From positions 1-64,000 of the forward strand of contig NZ_JACAOS010000016.1 in NCBI RefSeq assembly GCF_013386165.1: a stretch of DNA of 64,000 nucleotides, in the 5' to 3' direction. Position 1 is the stretch's first letter. The number at the start of each line of letters is the position of its first letter. Shown here in pieces: positions 26,402-33,997 of the stretch. The DNA is from Pseudomonas gingeri. GTDB lineage: Bacteria; Pseudomonadota; Gammaproteobacteria; Pseudomonadales; Pseudomonadaceae. Position numbers and translations under genes: made by a program. The notes beneath the pieces are model-generated. The model was given only the letters and a program-made list of their open reading frames with translations, did not search any database and was not told the DNA's origin.

Positions 26402-26707
26402 ATGGCCAAGAAGAGCATGAAAAACCGTGAGCTGAAGCGTCAGCTCACCGTTGCCAAGTACGCCACCAAGCGTGCAGCACTGAAAGCTATCATCGTTGAT
26501 CTGAACGCAAGTCCAGAAGCACGTTGGGAAGCTTCGGTAGCCCTGCAGAAGCAGCCACGTGACGCCAGCGCTTCGCGCATGCGTAACCGCTGCCGCATCA
26601 CTGGTCGTCCGCACGGCGTTTACCGCAAGTTCGGCCTCGGCCGTAACAAGCTGCGTGAAGCGGCCATGCGTGGTGACGTACCAGGTCTGGTTAAAGCCAG
26701 CTGGTAA
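26402..26707 (+). CDS. rpsN: 30S ribosomal protein S14 (zinc-free form)
   Basis: S14 belongs to the 30S head. The 101-residue length and the presence of a single cysteine show the longer, zinc-independent type. NRCRITGRPHGVYRKFGLGR lies near residues 62–81. The start is set at MAKKSMKNRE behind GGAG; an upstream frame from 26336 lies inside rplE. A long hairpin and an internal promoter follow before rpsH, an interruption not present in the E. coli spc operon. Confidence 0.97.
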   Translation: MAKKSMKNRELKRQLTVAKYATKRAALKAIIVDLNASPEARWEASVALQKQPRDASASRMRNRCRITGRPHGVYRKFGLGRNKLREAAMRGDVPGLVKASW

Positions 26708-26770
26708 GCCACACTGCCCAAGTCACGGCAGTCGGTCTCGCAAGAACCGACCGCCGGTGACCTTGAGTTT

Positions 26771-26798
26771 GAATCAAGCCCCTTTTGGGGCTTGATTC
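26771..26798. terminator. Perfect 12-base hairpin between rpsN and rpsH
   Basis: GAATCAAGCCCC (26771–26782), loop TTTT, GGGGCTTGATTC (26787–26798), followed by ATTTC. The stem is stable, but the T tail is weak, so complete termination is uncertain. Its descending arm contains the -35 element of the next promoter. Confidence 0.65.
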
Positions 26799-26820
26799 AT
26801 TTCTGGGGTGTGTCTAGAAT
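26792..26820 (+). promoter_or_regulatory. Internal spc promoter before rpsH
   Basis: TTGATT at 26792–26797, lying inside the hairpin arm, and TAGAAT at 26815–26820 with a 17-base spacer. The spacer has CTGGGGTGT, like the S10 promoter. It would drive rpsH through secY. Confidence 0.65.
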
Positions 26821-26917
26821 GACCGGCTCGCCTGAGCCCGCACTTTTTGCGTGTGGAACGCTCGGCGACAGTTGTAGCCGCAAGGCTAATATTTTTTGTA
26901 TCAGGAGCGTCTAGCCC

Positions 26918-27310
26918 ATGAGTATGCAGGACCCGTTAGCGGACATGCTAACTCGAATCCGTAATGCCCAGATGGCTGAAAAGGCCGTTGTAAGCATGCC
27001 GTCTTCCACGTTGAAGGTGGCTGTAGCTAAAGTCCTGAAGGACGAAGGCTATATCGCGGGTTTTCAGATCACCACCGACGCTAAGCCGTCGTTGTCCATC
27101 GAGCTGAAGTACTTCGAAGGCCGTCCGGTCATCGAGGAAGTGAAGCGCGTTAGCCGTCCAGGCCTGCGTCAGTACAAGTCCGTTGAAGATCTGCCGAAAG
27201 TTCGTGGCGGTCTTGGCGTGTCTATCGTCTCCACCAACAAAGGTGTGATGACGGATCGTGCTGCGCGCGCTGCCGGTGTCGGCGGCGAAGTTCTTTGCAC
27301 TGTGTTCTAA
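26918..27310 (+). CDS. rpsH: 30S ribosomal protein S8
   Basis: S8 binds the central domain of 16S rRNA and in E. coli represses the spc operon by binding the L5 message. The 130-residue product starts MSMQDPLADMLTRIRN. The conserved STNKGVMTDRAARA lies near residues 106–119. Here it is preceded by 210 non-coding bases with a hairpin and a promoter, so S8 control in this genus may act at a different place. Confidence 0.98.
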   Translation: MSMQDPLADMLTRIRNAQMAEKAVVSMPSSTLKVAVAKVLKDEGYIAGFQITTDAKPSLSIELKYFEGRPVIEEVKRVSRPGLRQYKSVEDLPKVRGGLGVSIVSTNKGVMTDRAARAAGVGGEVLCTVF

Positions 27311-27322
27311 GGGGGGATAAGC

Positions 27323-27856
27323 ATGTCTCGCGTCGCTAAGAACCCCGTTAAGCTGCCAGCCGGTGTCGAAGTCAAATTCGCAGGCCAACAGCTTTCGGTG
27401 AAGGGTGCCAAGGGTACTCTTGAACTGAACATCCATTCGTCCGTTGAGATCGTTGAAGAAGCTGGTGAGCTGCGTTTCGCTGCTCGCAATGGCGATCAAC
27501 AAACTCGCGCAATGGCAGGTACCACGCGTGCGTTGGTAAACAACATGGTCCAAGGCGTAAGCCAAGGCTTCGAGCGTAAGCTCCAGCTGGTCGGTGTTGG
27601 TTACAAAGCGCAAGCAAAAGGCACGGTTTTGAACCTGGCCCTTGGCTTCTCGCACCCAGTGGATTACGAACTGCCGGAAGGCATCACCGCTGAGACCCCT
27701 AGCCAAACCGACATCCTGATCAAGGGTATCGATAAGCAGCTGGTAGGTCAGGTGGCCGCTGAGATCCGCGACTTCCGTCCACCAGAGCCGTACAAAGGCA
27801 AAGGTGTGCGCTACGCGGACGAAGTCGTCCGTCGTAAAGAAGCCAAGAAGAAGTAG
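27323..27856 (+). CDS. rplF: 50S ribosomal protein L6
   Basis: L6 lies near the sarcin–ricin loop. The 177-residue product starts MSRVAKNPVKLPAGV and has two similar domains; the C-terminal signature with RPPEPYKGKGVRY lies near residues 153–165. GGGGGA precedes the start. rplR follows after 10 bases. Confidence 0.98.
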   Translation: MSRVAKNPVKLPAGVEVKFAGQQLSVKGAKGTLELNIHSSVEIVEEAGELRFAARNGDQQTRAMAGTTRALVNNMVQGVSQGFERKLQLVGVGYKAQAKGTVLNLALGFSHPVDYELPEGITAETPSQTDILIKGIDKQLVGQVAAEIRDFRPPEPYKGKGVRYADEVVRRKEAKKK

Positions 27857-27866
27857 GGCATAGCAA

Positions 27867-28217
27867 ATGACCGACAAAAAAGTTACTCGACTGCGTCGCG
27901 CTCGCAAAGCACGCCTGAAAATGCACGAACTCGAAGTCGTGCGTCTCTGCGTGTTCCGCTCTTCGCAGCACATCTATGCCCAGGTCATTTCGGCCGACGG
28001 CAACAAAGTCCTGGCAAGTGCCTCGACTTTGGACAAAGAACTGCGTGATGGTGCCACTGGCAACATCGACGCGGCCACTAAGGTTGGCCAGCTGGTCGCT
28101 ACGCGTGCTAAAGCCGCTGGCGTCTCGCAAGTGGCTTTCGACCGCTCTGGCTTCAAGTACCACGGCCGCGTCAAGGCGCTGGCTGATGCTGCTCGTGAAG
28201 CTGGGCTGGAGTTCTAA
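27867..28217 (+). CDS. rplR: 50S ribosomal protein L18
   Basis: L18 carries 5S rRNA into the large subunit. The 116-residue product starts with MTDKKVTRLRRARKAR, a basic N-terminal tail, and ends with the family's YHGRVKALADAAREAGLEF. rpsE begins 3 bases after its stop, so the two are translated together. Confidence 0.98.
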   Translation: MTDKKVTRLRRARKARLKMHELEVVRLCVFRSSQHIYAQVISADGNKVLASASTLDKELRDGATGNIDAATKVGQLVATRAKAAGVSQVAFDRSGFKYHGRVKALADAAREAGLEF

Positions 28218-28220
28218 GTT

Positions 28221-28721
28221 ATGTCAAATAACGACCAAAAGCGCGACGAAGGCTACATCGAGAAGCTGGTTCAAGTTAACCGTGTAGCCAAAACCGTTAA
28301 AGGCGGCCGTATCTTCACCTTCACCGCGTTGACCGTGGTTGGTGATGGTAAGGGCCGTGTAGGCTTCGGCCGTGGCAAGTCACGTGAAGTGCCTGCTGCG
28401 ATCCAGAAGGCTATGGAAGCTGCTCGCCGCAACATGATCCAGGTGGACCTGAACGGTACCACTCTGCAGTACGCCATGAAGTCCGCCCACGGCGCTTCGA
28501 AGGTTTACATGCAGCCTGCTTCTGAAGGTACCGGTATCATCGCTGGCGGCGCTATGCGTGCTGTCCTCGAAGTTGCTGGCGTTCAGAACGTTCTGGCCAA
28601 GTGCTACGGCTCGACTAACCCGGTAAACGTGGTTCACGCCACTTTCAAAGGTTTGAAGGCTATGCAGTCTCCTGAATCCATTGCCGCCAAGCGTGGCAAA
28701 AGCGTCAAGGAGATCTTCTGA
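28221..28721 (+). CDS. rpsE: 30S ribosomal protein S5
   Basis: S5 lines the mRNA entry and affects decoding fidelity. The 166-residue product has the double-stranded RNA-binding N-terminal domain with VGDGKGRVGFGRGKSREV near residues 40–57 and the C-terminal domain with KCYGSTNPVNVVHAT near 128–142. No change is seen in the loop linked with spectinomycin resistance (the segment after RVAKTVKGG). Confidence 0.98.
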   Translation: MSNNDQKRDEGYIEKLVQVNRVAKTVKGGRIFTFTALTVVGDGKGRVGFGRGKSREVPAAIQKAMEAARRNMIQVDLNGTTLQYAMKSAHGASKVYMQPASEGTGIIAGGAMRAVLEVAGVQNVLAKCYGSTNPVNVVHATFKGLKAMQSPESIAAKRGKSVKEIF

Positions 28722-28723
28722 TC

Positions 28724-28900
28724 ATGGCTACCGTTAAAGTTACGCTGATCAAAAGCATGACCGGCCGCATCCCTAACCACAGACTGTGCGTTAAGGGTCT
28801 GGGTCTGCGTCGCATCGGTCACACTGTAGAAGTCCTGGATACTCCCGAGAATCGCGGGATGATCAACAAGGCTTACTACATGCTGCGTGTAGAGGGTTAA
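28724..28900 (+). CDS. rpmD: 50S ribosomal protein L30
   Basis: A 58-residue protein starting MATVKVTLIKSMTGR and ending MLRVEG, read directly from the sequence between rpsE and rplO. It has the short bacterial L30 length and the GLGLRRIGHTVEV region. It starts 2 bases after the rpsE stop and ends 3 bases before rplO, so it is part of the same tightly packed message. L30 is a peripheral large-subunit protein. Confidence 0.97.
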   Translation: MATVKVTLIKSMTGRIPNHRLCVKGLGLRRIGHTVEVLDTPENRGMINKAYYMLRVEG

Positions 28901-28903
28901 TCG

Positions 28904-29338
28904 ATGAAACTCAATGATCTGAGTCCAGCGCCGGGTTCCCGTCGCGAAAAGCATCGTCCGGGCCGTGGTATCGGTAGCGGTTTGGGTAAGACTGGTGGCC
29001 GCGGCCACAAAGGTCAGACCTCCCGCTCCGGTGGCACCATTGCTCCAGGCTTTGAAGGCGGCCAACAGCCGCTGCATCGTCGTCTGCCGAAGTTCGGTTT
29101 CGTTTCCCTGAAAGCCATGGACCGCGCAGAAGTGCGTCTGTCCGAGCTGGCCAAAGTGGAAGGCGACATCGTCACCGTGCAGTCCCTGAAAGATGCCAAC
29201 GTGATCAACCAGAACGTACAGCGTGTGAAAATCATGCTGTCGGGCGAAGTGACTCGCGCTGTAACTATCAAGGGCATCGCAGCCACCAAAGGTGCGCGTG
29301 CGGCTATCGAAGCAGCTGGCGGCAAGTTCGAGGAATAA
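28904..29338 (+). CDS. rplO: 50S ribosomal protein L15
   Basis: L15 is a late assembly protein of the 50S subunit. The 144-residue product starts MKLNDLSPAPGSRREKH, with the glycine- and arginine-rich N-terminal extension (RPGRGIGSGLGKTGGRGHKG, residues 18–37) and the C-terminal fold ending in AAGGKFEE. Its stop is directly adjacent to the secY start. Confidence 0.98.
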   Translation: MKLNDLSPAPGSRREKHRPGRGIGSGLGKTGGRGHKGQTSRSGGTIAPGFEGGQQPLHRRLPKFGFVSLKAMDRAEVRLSELAKVEGDIVTVQSLKDANVINQNVQRVKIMLSGEVTRAVTIKGIAATKGARAAIEAAGGKFEE

Positions 29339-30667
29339 ATGGCTAAGCAAGGTGCTCTCTCAGCGCTCAGCAAAGGCGGGTTATCCGAGCTCTGGGCTCG
29401 ACTGCGTTTTCTATTCCTGGCGATTATCGTCTACCGGATAGGCGCGCACATCCCAGTTCCTGGTATCAACCCGGACCGGCTGGCGGACCTGTTTCGACAG
29501 AATGAGGGGACCATTCTTAGCTTGTTCAACATGTTTTCCGGCGGCGCGCTGGAGCGGATGAGCATCTTTGCACTGGGGATCATGCCGTACATTTCGGCAT
29601 CGATCATCATGCAGCTGATGTCCGCTGTCAGCCCGCAGCTGGAGCAGTTGAAGAAGGAAGGTGAGGCTGGTCGTCGTAAGATCAGCCAATACACCCGCTA
29701 TGGCACCGTCGTCCTGGCACTAGTCCAAGCCATTGGCATGTCCATTGGTCTGGCTAATCAGGGCGTCTCGTTTAGTGCTGGCATCAGCTTCCATTTCGTC
29801 GCGGTGTCCACTTTTGTGGCCGGCGCGATGTTCATGATGTGGTTGGGCGAGCAGATTACCGAGCGCGGTGTTGGTAACGGTATCTCGATGTTGATTTTTT
29901 CGGGTATCGTCGCCGGTCTTCCGAGAGCAATCGGGCAGTCTTTCGAGTCTGCACGTCAGGGCGATATCAACATCTTCGCGCTGGTTGCCATCGGTTTGCT
30001 GGCAGTAGCGATCATCGGTTTCGTGGTGTTCATTGAGCGTGGCCAGCGTCGTATTGCTGTTCACTACGCCAAGCGTCAGCAGGGCCGCAAGGTCTTCGCT
30101 GCGCAGACCAGCCACTTGCCGCTGAAAGTGAATATGGCCGGTGTTATTCCTGCTATCTTCGCGAGCAGCATCTTGCTGTTCCCGGCTTCGCTGGGTGCCT
30201 GGTTCGGTCAGTCTGAAGGTATGGGCTGGTTGCAGGACATCTCGCAGTCGATCGCTCCTGGTCAGCCGTTGAATATTCTGCTGTTTAGTGCAGGGATTAT
30301 TTTCTTCTGCTTCTTCTATACGGCGTTGATGTTCAATCCGAAAGACGTAGCGGAAAACCTGAAGAAGTCCGGTGCCTTTATTCCGGGTATCCGTCCAGGC
30401 GAGCAGTCGGCGCGCTACATTGATGGCGTTCTGACCCGTTTGACCATGTTCGGTGCTCTTTATATGACGGCCGTGTGCCTGCTGCCCCAGTTCCTGGTGG
30501 TTGCAGCAAACGTTCCGTTCTACCTTGGCGGGACCTCGTTGCTGATCGTGGTCGTGGTTGTGATGGACTTCATGTCCCAAGTACAATCGCACCTCGTTTC
30601 GCACCAGTACGAATCCCTGATGAAGAAAGCCAACCTGAAGGGTTACGGCAGCGGCATGCTGCGCTGA
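29339..30667 (+). CDS. secY: Preprotein translocase subunit SecY
   Basis: SecY is the channel of the inner-membrane SecYEG translocon. The 442-residue product has about ten hydrophobic segments, the plug region near residues 60–75, the RYGTVVLALVQAIGM region near 120–134 and the C-terminal cytoplasmic tail ending KGYGSGMLR. The ATG immediately follows the rplO stop, so L15 and SecY are coupled. Its partner secE is at 3.6 kb. Confidence 0.98.
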   Translation: MAKQGALSALSKGGLSELWARLRFLFLAIIVYRIGAHIPVPGINPDRLADLFRQNEGTILSLFNMFSGGALERMSIFALGIMPYISASIIMQLMSAVSPQLEQLKKEGEAGRRKISQYTRYGTVVLALVQAIGMSIGLANQGVSFSAGISFHFVAVSTFVAGAMFMMWLGEQITERGVGNGISMLIFSGIVAGLPRAIGQSFESARQGDINIFALVAIGLLAVAIIGFVVFIERGQRRIAVHYAKRQQGRKVFAAQTSHLPLKVNMAGVIPAIFASSILLFPASLGAWFGQSEGMGWLQDISQSIAPGQPLNILLFSAGIIFFCFFYTALMFNPKDVAENLKKSGAFIPGIRPGEQSARYIDGVLTRLTMFGALYMTAVCLLPQFLVVAANVPFYLGGTSLLIVVVVVMDFMSQVQSHLVSHQYESLMKKANLKGYGSGMLR

Positions 30668-30691
30668 CCCATAAGGTTCGAGGAGTTGGTG

Positions 30692-30808
30692 ATGAAAGTT
30701 CGTGCATCGGTGAAAAAGCTGTGCCGTAACTGCAAGATTATTCGCCGCGAAGGTGTGGTTCGAGTAATTTGCAGCGCGGAACCGCGTCACAAACAGCGCC
30801 AAGGCTGA
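30692..30808 (+). CDS. rpmJ: 50S ribosomal protein L36 (zinc-binding form)
   Basis: A 38-residue protein, [15 protein letters not shown]…, preceded by GAGGAG. Cysteines 11, 14 and 27 and histidine 33 form the C-x2-C-x12-C-x5-H zinc ribbon of the C+ type. Pseudomonads can carry a second, zinc-free copy elsewhere for zinc starvation; this window shows only the zinc form. It closes the spc block; a hairpin and new promoter follow. Confidence 0.97.
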
Positions 30809-30825
30809 GTGTGATCTGCTTGAAG

Positions 30826-30852
30826 CCCAGCAGCTAGTGCGCTGCTGGGTTG
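30826..30852 (+). terminator. Hairpin at the spc/alpha boundary
   Basis: A perfect 9-base stem (CCCAGCAGC at 30826–30834 with GCTGCTGGG at 30841–30849, six-base loop) followed by TTGATTATTT. The tail is only moderately T-rich and forms the -35 of the alpha promoter. Confidence 0.65.
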
Positions 30853-30878
30853 ATTATTTGTTATTACAGCGATATTAT
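30850..30878 (+). promoter_or_regulatory. Promoter of the alpha operon
   Basis: TTGATT at 30850–30855, starting in the base after the hairpin arm, and TATTAT at 30873–30878 with a 17-base spacer. A leader of about 55 bases precedes rpsM; in E. coli S4 represses at this point through a pseudoknot, which I did not establish here. Confidence 0.65.
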
Positions 30879-30937
30879 CTCGCGCCCTATTTCTTGGCTT
30901 CCGGGGCGTAGGTAGCTGTCAATTGGAGTCCCACTGA

Positions 30938-31294
30938 ATGGCCCGTATTGCAGGCGTTAACATTCCAGATAACAAGCACACTGTTATCTCGCTGACCTAC
31001 ATCTATGGTGTTGGTCGCACTACTGCACAGAAAATTTGTGCAGTGACTGGGGTAAACCCAGCCGCAAAGATCAAGGATCTGAGCGACGAGCAGATTGAAC
31101 AGCTGCGTGGCGAAGTGGCGAAGTTCACCACTGAAGGTGACCTGCGTCGCGAAATCAACATGAAAATCAAACGCTTGATGGACTTGGGCTGCTATCGCGG
31201 TCTGCGCCATCGTCGTGGTCTGCCAGTACGCGGTCAGCGTACCAAGACCAACGCGCGTACTCGCAAAGGTCCGCGTAAGCCGATCCGCAAGTAA
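30938..31294 (+). CDS. rpsM: 30S ribosomal protein S13
   Basis: S13 forms the head contact with the 50S subunit and P-site tRNA. The 118-residue product starts MARIAGVNIPDNKH and contains the GVGRTTAQKIC helix-hairpin region near residues 25–35 and the C-terminal RHRRGLPVRGQRTKTNARTR, residues 91–110. It is the first gene of the alpha operon. Confidence 0.98.
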   Translation: MARIAGVNIPDNKHTVISLTYIYGVGRTTAQKICAVTGVNPAAKIKDLSDEQIEQLRGEVAKFTTEGDLRREINMKIKRLMDLGCYRGLRHRRGLPVRGQRTKTNARTRKGPRKPIRK

Positions 31295-31324
31295 TCGCAC
31301 CAGCGAATCGACAGGAATCTAGTC

Positions 31325-31714
31325 ATGGCAAAACCTGCTGCTCGTCCTCGTAAGAAAATTAAAAAGACAGTGGTTGATGGCATCGCCCACATCCACGCGT
31401 CTTTCAACAACACCATCGTGACCATCACCGACCGTCAAGGTAACGCGCTTTCTTGGGCTACCTCCGGTGGTTCGGGTTTCCGCGGTTCCCGCAAGTCCAC
31501 CCCGTTCGCTGCTCAAGTAGCTGCTGAACGTGCTGGTCAAGCTGCGCTGGAATATGGCCTGAAAAACCTCGACGTTAACGTCAAAGGTCCAGGTCCAGGT
31601 CGTGAGTCCGCTGTCCGTGCTTTGAACGGCTGTGGCTATAAGATCGCCAGCATCACCGACGTGACGCCAATCCCGCATAACGGGTGCCGTCCGCCGAAGA
31701 AGCGCCGCGTGTAA
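31325..31714 (+). CDS. rpsK: 30S ribosomal protein S11
   Basis: S11 forms the platform near the E site. The 129-residue product has HIHASFNNTIVTITDRQGN near residues 22–40 and the C-terminal TDVTPIPHNGCRPPKKRRV. Codon bias is strong. It lies between rpsM and rpsD as in all alpha operons. Confidence 0.98.
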   Translation: MAKPAARPRKKIKKTVVDGIAHIHASFNNTIVTITDRQGNALSWATSGGSGFRGSRKSTPFAAQVAAERAGQAALEYGLKNLDVNVKGPGPGRESAVRALNGCGYKIASITDVTPIPHNGCRPPKKRRV

Positions 31715-31732
31715 TCCAGGAGATTGTAAAGA

Positions 31733-32353
31733 ATGGCTCGTTACATTGGTCCAAAATGCAAACTGGCTCGTCGCGAAGGCACCGATCTCTTCCTGAAGAG
31801 CGGCGTGCGCGCTATCGAATCCAAGTGCAACATCGAAGCAGCACCTGGTATCCACGGCCAACGCCGCGGTCGCCAGTCCGACTACGGCACCCAACTGCGT
31901 GAAAAGCAGAAGGTCCGTCGTATTTATGGCGTTCTTGAGCGTCAGTTCAGCGGCTACTACAAAGAAGCTGCCGGCCGTAAAGGCGCAACCGGTGAGAACC
32001 TGTTGCAACTGCTCGAATGCCGTCTGGACAACGTTGTATACCGTATGGGTTTTGGCTCGACTCGTGCCGAATCCCGTCAACTGGTATCGCACAAGTCGAT
32101 CAGCGTTAACGGCAAAACCGTCAACGTCCCGTCCTACCAGGTTCGTGCTGGTGACGTGGTAGCTATTCGTGAGAAGGCTAAGAATCAACTGCGCATTGTC
32201 CAGGCTCTCGATCTGTGTGCCCAGCGTGGCCGCGTAGAATGGGTAGAAGTGGACACTGAGAAGAAGTCGGGCGTTTTCAAGAACGTTCCTGCTCGCAGTG
32301 ACCTCTCCGCCGACATCAACGAAAGCCTGATTGTCGAGCTCTACTCCAAGTAA
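31733..32353 (+). CDS. rpsD: 30S ribosomal protein S4
   Basis: S4 starts 30S assembly, represses the alpha operon in E. coli and takes part in rRNA antitermination. The 206-residue product has the S4 RNA-binding domain near residues 95–155 (RLDNVVYRMGFGSTRAESRQ…). It is the zinc-free type, since the N-terminal cysteines of the zinc form are lacking apart from CKL near residue 10 and CNI near 32. Confidence 0.98.
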   Translation: MARYIGPKCKLARREGTDLFLKSGVRAIESKCNIEAAPGIHGQRRGRQSDYGTQLREKQKVRRIYGVLERQFSGYYKEAAGRKGATGENLLQLLECRLDNVVYRMGFGSTRAESRQLVSHKSISVNGKTVNVPSYQVRAGDVVAIREKAKNQLRIVQALDLCAQRGRVEWVEVDTEKKSGVFKNVPARSDLSADINESLIVELYSK

Positions 32354-32375
32354 GGGCTAGAAAATAGGTGCATCC

Positions 32376-33377
32376 ATGCAGATTTCGGTAAATGAGTTCC
32401 TGACACCCCGTCACATTGACGTGCAGGTTGTCAGTCCAACCCGCGCTAAAATCACCCTCGAGCCTCTCGAGCGTGGTTTTGGCCACACCCTGGGCAACGC
32501 GCTGCGCCGCATCCTGTTGTCCTCAATGCCAGGCTGTGCAGTAGTCGAGGCCGAGATTGACGGTGTGCTCCACGAGTACAGCGCCATCGAAGGTGTACAG
32601 GAAGACGTCATTGAAATCCTGTTGAACCTTAAAGGTCTGGCTATCAAGCTGCACGGCCGTGACGAAGTTACGCTGACCTTGTCGAAGAAGGGTTCGGGGG
32701 TGGTTACCGCTGCCGATATTCAGCTGGATCATGATGTCGAGATCGTTAACCCCGATCACGTAATCGCCAACCTGGCGTCTAACGGCGCCTTGAACATGAA
32801 GCTCACCGTAGCTCGTGGTCGTGGTTATGAACCAGCAGACTCGCGTCAGAGCGATGAAGACGAAAGCCGCAGCATCGGTCGCTTGCAGCTCGATTCTTCG
32901 TTCAGCCCGGTTCGCCGTATCGCTTACGTGGTGGAAAACGCCCGTGTCGAGCAGCGTACCAACCTGGACAAGCTGGTTATTGATCTGGAAACCAACGGTA
33001 CTCTGGATCCTGAAGAGGCTATCCGCCGTGCTGCAACCATTCTGCAACAGCAGTTGGCTGCGTTCGTCGACCTCAAAGGTGACAGTGAGCCAGTGGTAAT
33101 CGAGCAGGAAGACGAGATCGATCCGATCCTGCTTCGCCCGGTTGACGATCTGGAACTGACTGTACGTTCGGCTAACTGCCTTAAGGCGGAAAACATCTAC
33201 TACATCGGCGACCTGATTCAGCGTACCGAAGTAGAGCTGTTGAAGACTCCGAACCTGGGCAAGAAATCCTTGACTGAAATCAAGGACGTTCTGGCCTCCC
33301 GCGGTCTGTCCCTCGGCATGCGCCTCGACAACTGGCCGCCTGCAAGTCTTAAGAAGGACGACAAGGCGACTGCCTGA
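32376..33377 (+). CDS. rpoA: DNA-directed RNA polymerase subunit alpha
   Basis: Alpha dimerises to start polymerase assembly. The 333-residue product has the N-terminal domain with LEPLERGFGHTLGNALRRIL at about 31–50 and the C-terminal domain, which binds UP elements and activators, with the family's NCLKAENIYYIGDL near residues 268–281 and PNLGKKSLTEIKDVL near 293–307. The gene order rpsD–rpoA–rplQ is standard. Confidence 0.99.
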   Translation: MQISVNEFLTPRHIDVQVVSPTRAKITLEPLERGFGHTLGNALRRILLSSMPGCAVVEAEIDGVLHEYSAIEGVQEDVIEILLNLKGLAIKLHGRDEVTLTLSKKGSGVVTAADIQLDHDVEIVNPDHVIANLASNGALNMKLTVARGRGYEPADSRQSDEDESRSIGRLQLDSSFSPVRRIAYVVENARVEQRTNLDKLVIDLETNGTLDPEEAIRRAATILQQQLAAFVDLKGDSEPVVIEQEDEIDPILLRPVDDLELTVRSANCLKAENIYYIGDLIQRTEVELLKTPNLGKKSLTEIKDVLASRGLSLGMRLDNWPPASLKKDDKATA

Positions 33378-33419
33378 TCGTCGTAATCACCGAACGTAGT
33401 GTTTGGTAAGGAATGAACC

Positions 33420-33806
33420 ATGCGTCATCGTAAAAGTGGTCGTCACCTGAGCCGCACCAGCTCGCACCGCAAGGCCATGTTTCAAAACATGGCGGTGTCG
33501 CTGTTCGAGCACGAGCTGATCAAAACGACTCTGCCAAAAGCCAAAGAACTGCGTCGCGTTGCTGAGCCGCTGATCACTCTGGCCAAAGTAGATAGCCTGG
33601 CTAACCGCCGTCTGGCTTTCGACCGTACTCGTTCGAAAGCTATCGTTGGTAAGCTCTTCAACGACCTGGGCAAGCGTTACGCTACCCGTGAGGGTGGCTA
33701 CCTGCGCATCCTCAAGTGCGGTTTCCGCACTGGCGACAACGCGCCTATGGCGTATGTCGAGTTGGTTGATCGTGCTACTGCCGGCGAAGCTGTATCTGCC
33801 GAGTAA
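33420..33806 (+). CDS. rplQ: 50S ribosomal protein L17
   Basis: L17 is at the tunnel exit. The 128-residue product starts MRHRKSGRHLSRTSSHRKAM and has the ELIKTTLPKAKELRRVAEPL region near residues 31–50. A strong terminator follows 19 bases after the stop, ending the ribosomal protein cluster. Confidence 0.98.
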   Translation: MRHRKSGRHLSRTSSHRKAMFQNMAVSLFEHELIKTTLPKAKELRRVAEPLITLAKVDSLANRRLAFDRTRSKAIVGKLFNDLGKRYATREGGYLRILKCGFRTGDNAPMAYVELVDRATAGEAVSAE

Positions 33807-33825
33807 GACGTCAGTCTGAAACAAG

Positions 33826-33851
33826 AAACCGGGCCTAGCGCCCGGTTTTTT
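33826..33851 (+). terminator. Terminator of the alpha operon
   Basis: A 9-base stem (AAACCGGGC at 33826–33834 with GCCCGGTTT at 33840–33848, loop CTAGC) ending in six T's. Confidence 0.93.
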
Positions 33852-33879
33852 GTGTCTGCTATTAAATAATTGGTCTTCG

Positions 33880-33916
33880 ATAGCGTTGTTCTATGGATGA
33901 CAATTGCTTAATGAAT
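33880..33916 (+). promoter_or_regulatory. Candidate OxyR operator upstream of katA
   Basis: ATAG-N7-CTAT at 33880–33894 is an exact match to the known OxyR half of the four-part consensus. It is followed, at the expected 7-base spacing, by a weaker AATT-N7-GAAT at 33902–33916. The site lies 82 bases before katA. Confidence 0.6.
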
Positions 33917-33997
33917 TTGTGGGTGTCATGTTGATGGTCAATACTCCTCCTCAGCCGATTAGCCGGCAGCACCAAGACCGAGAGAGGAAGGACAAGC

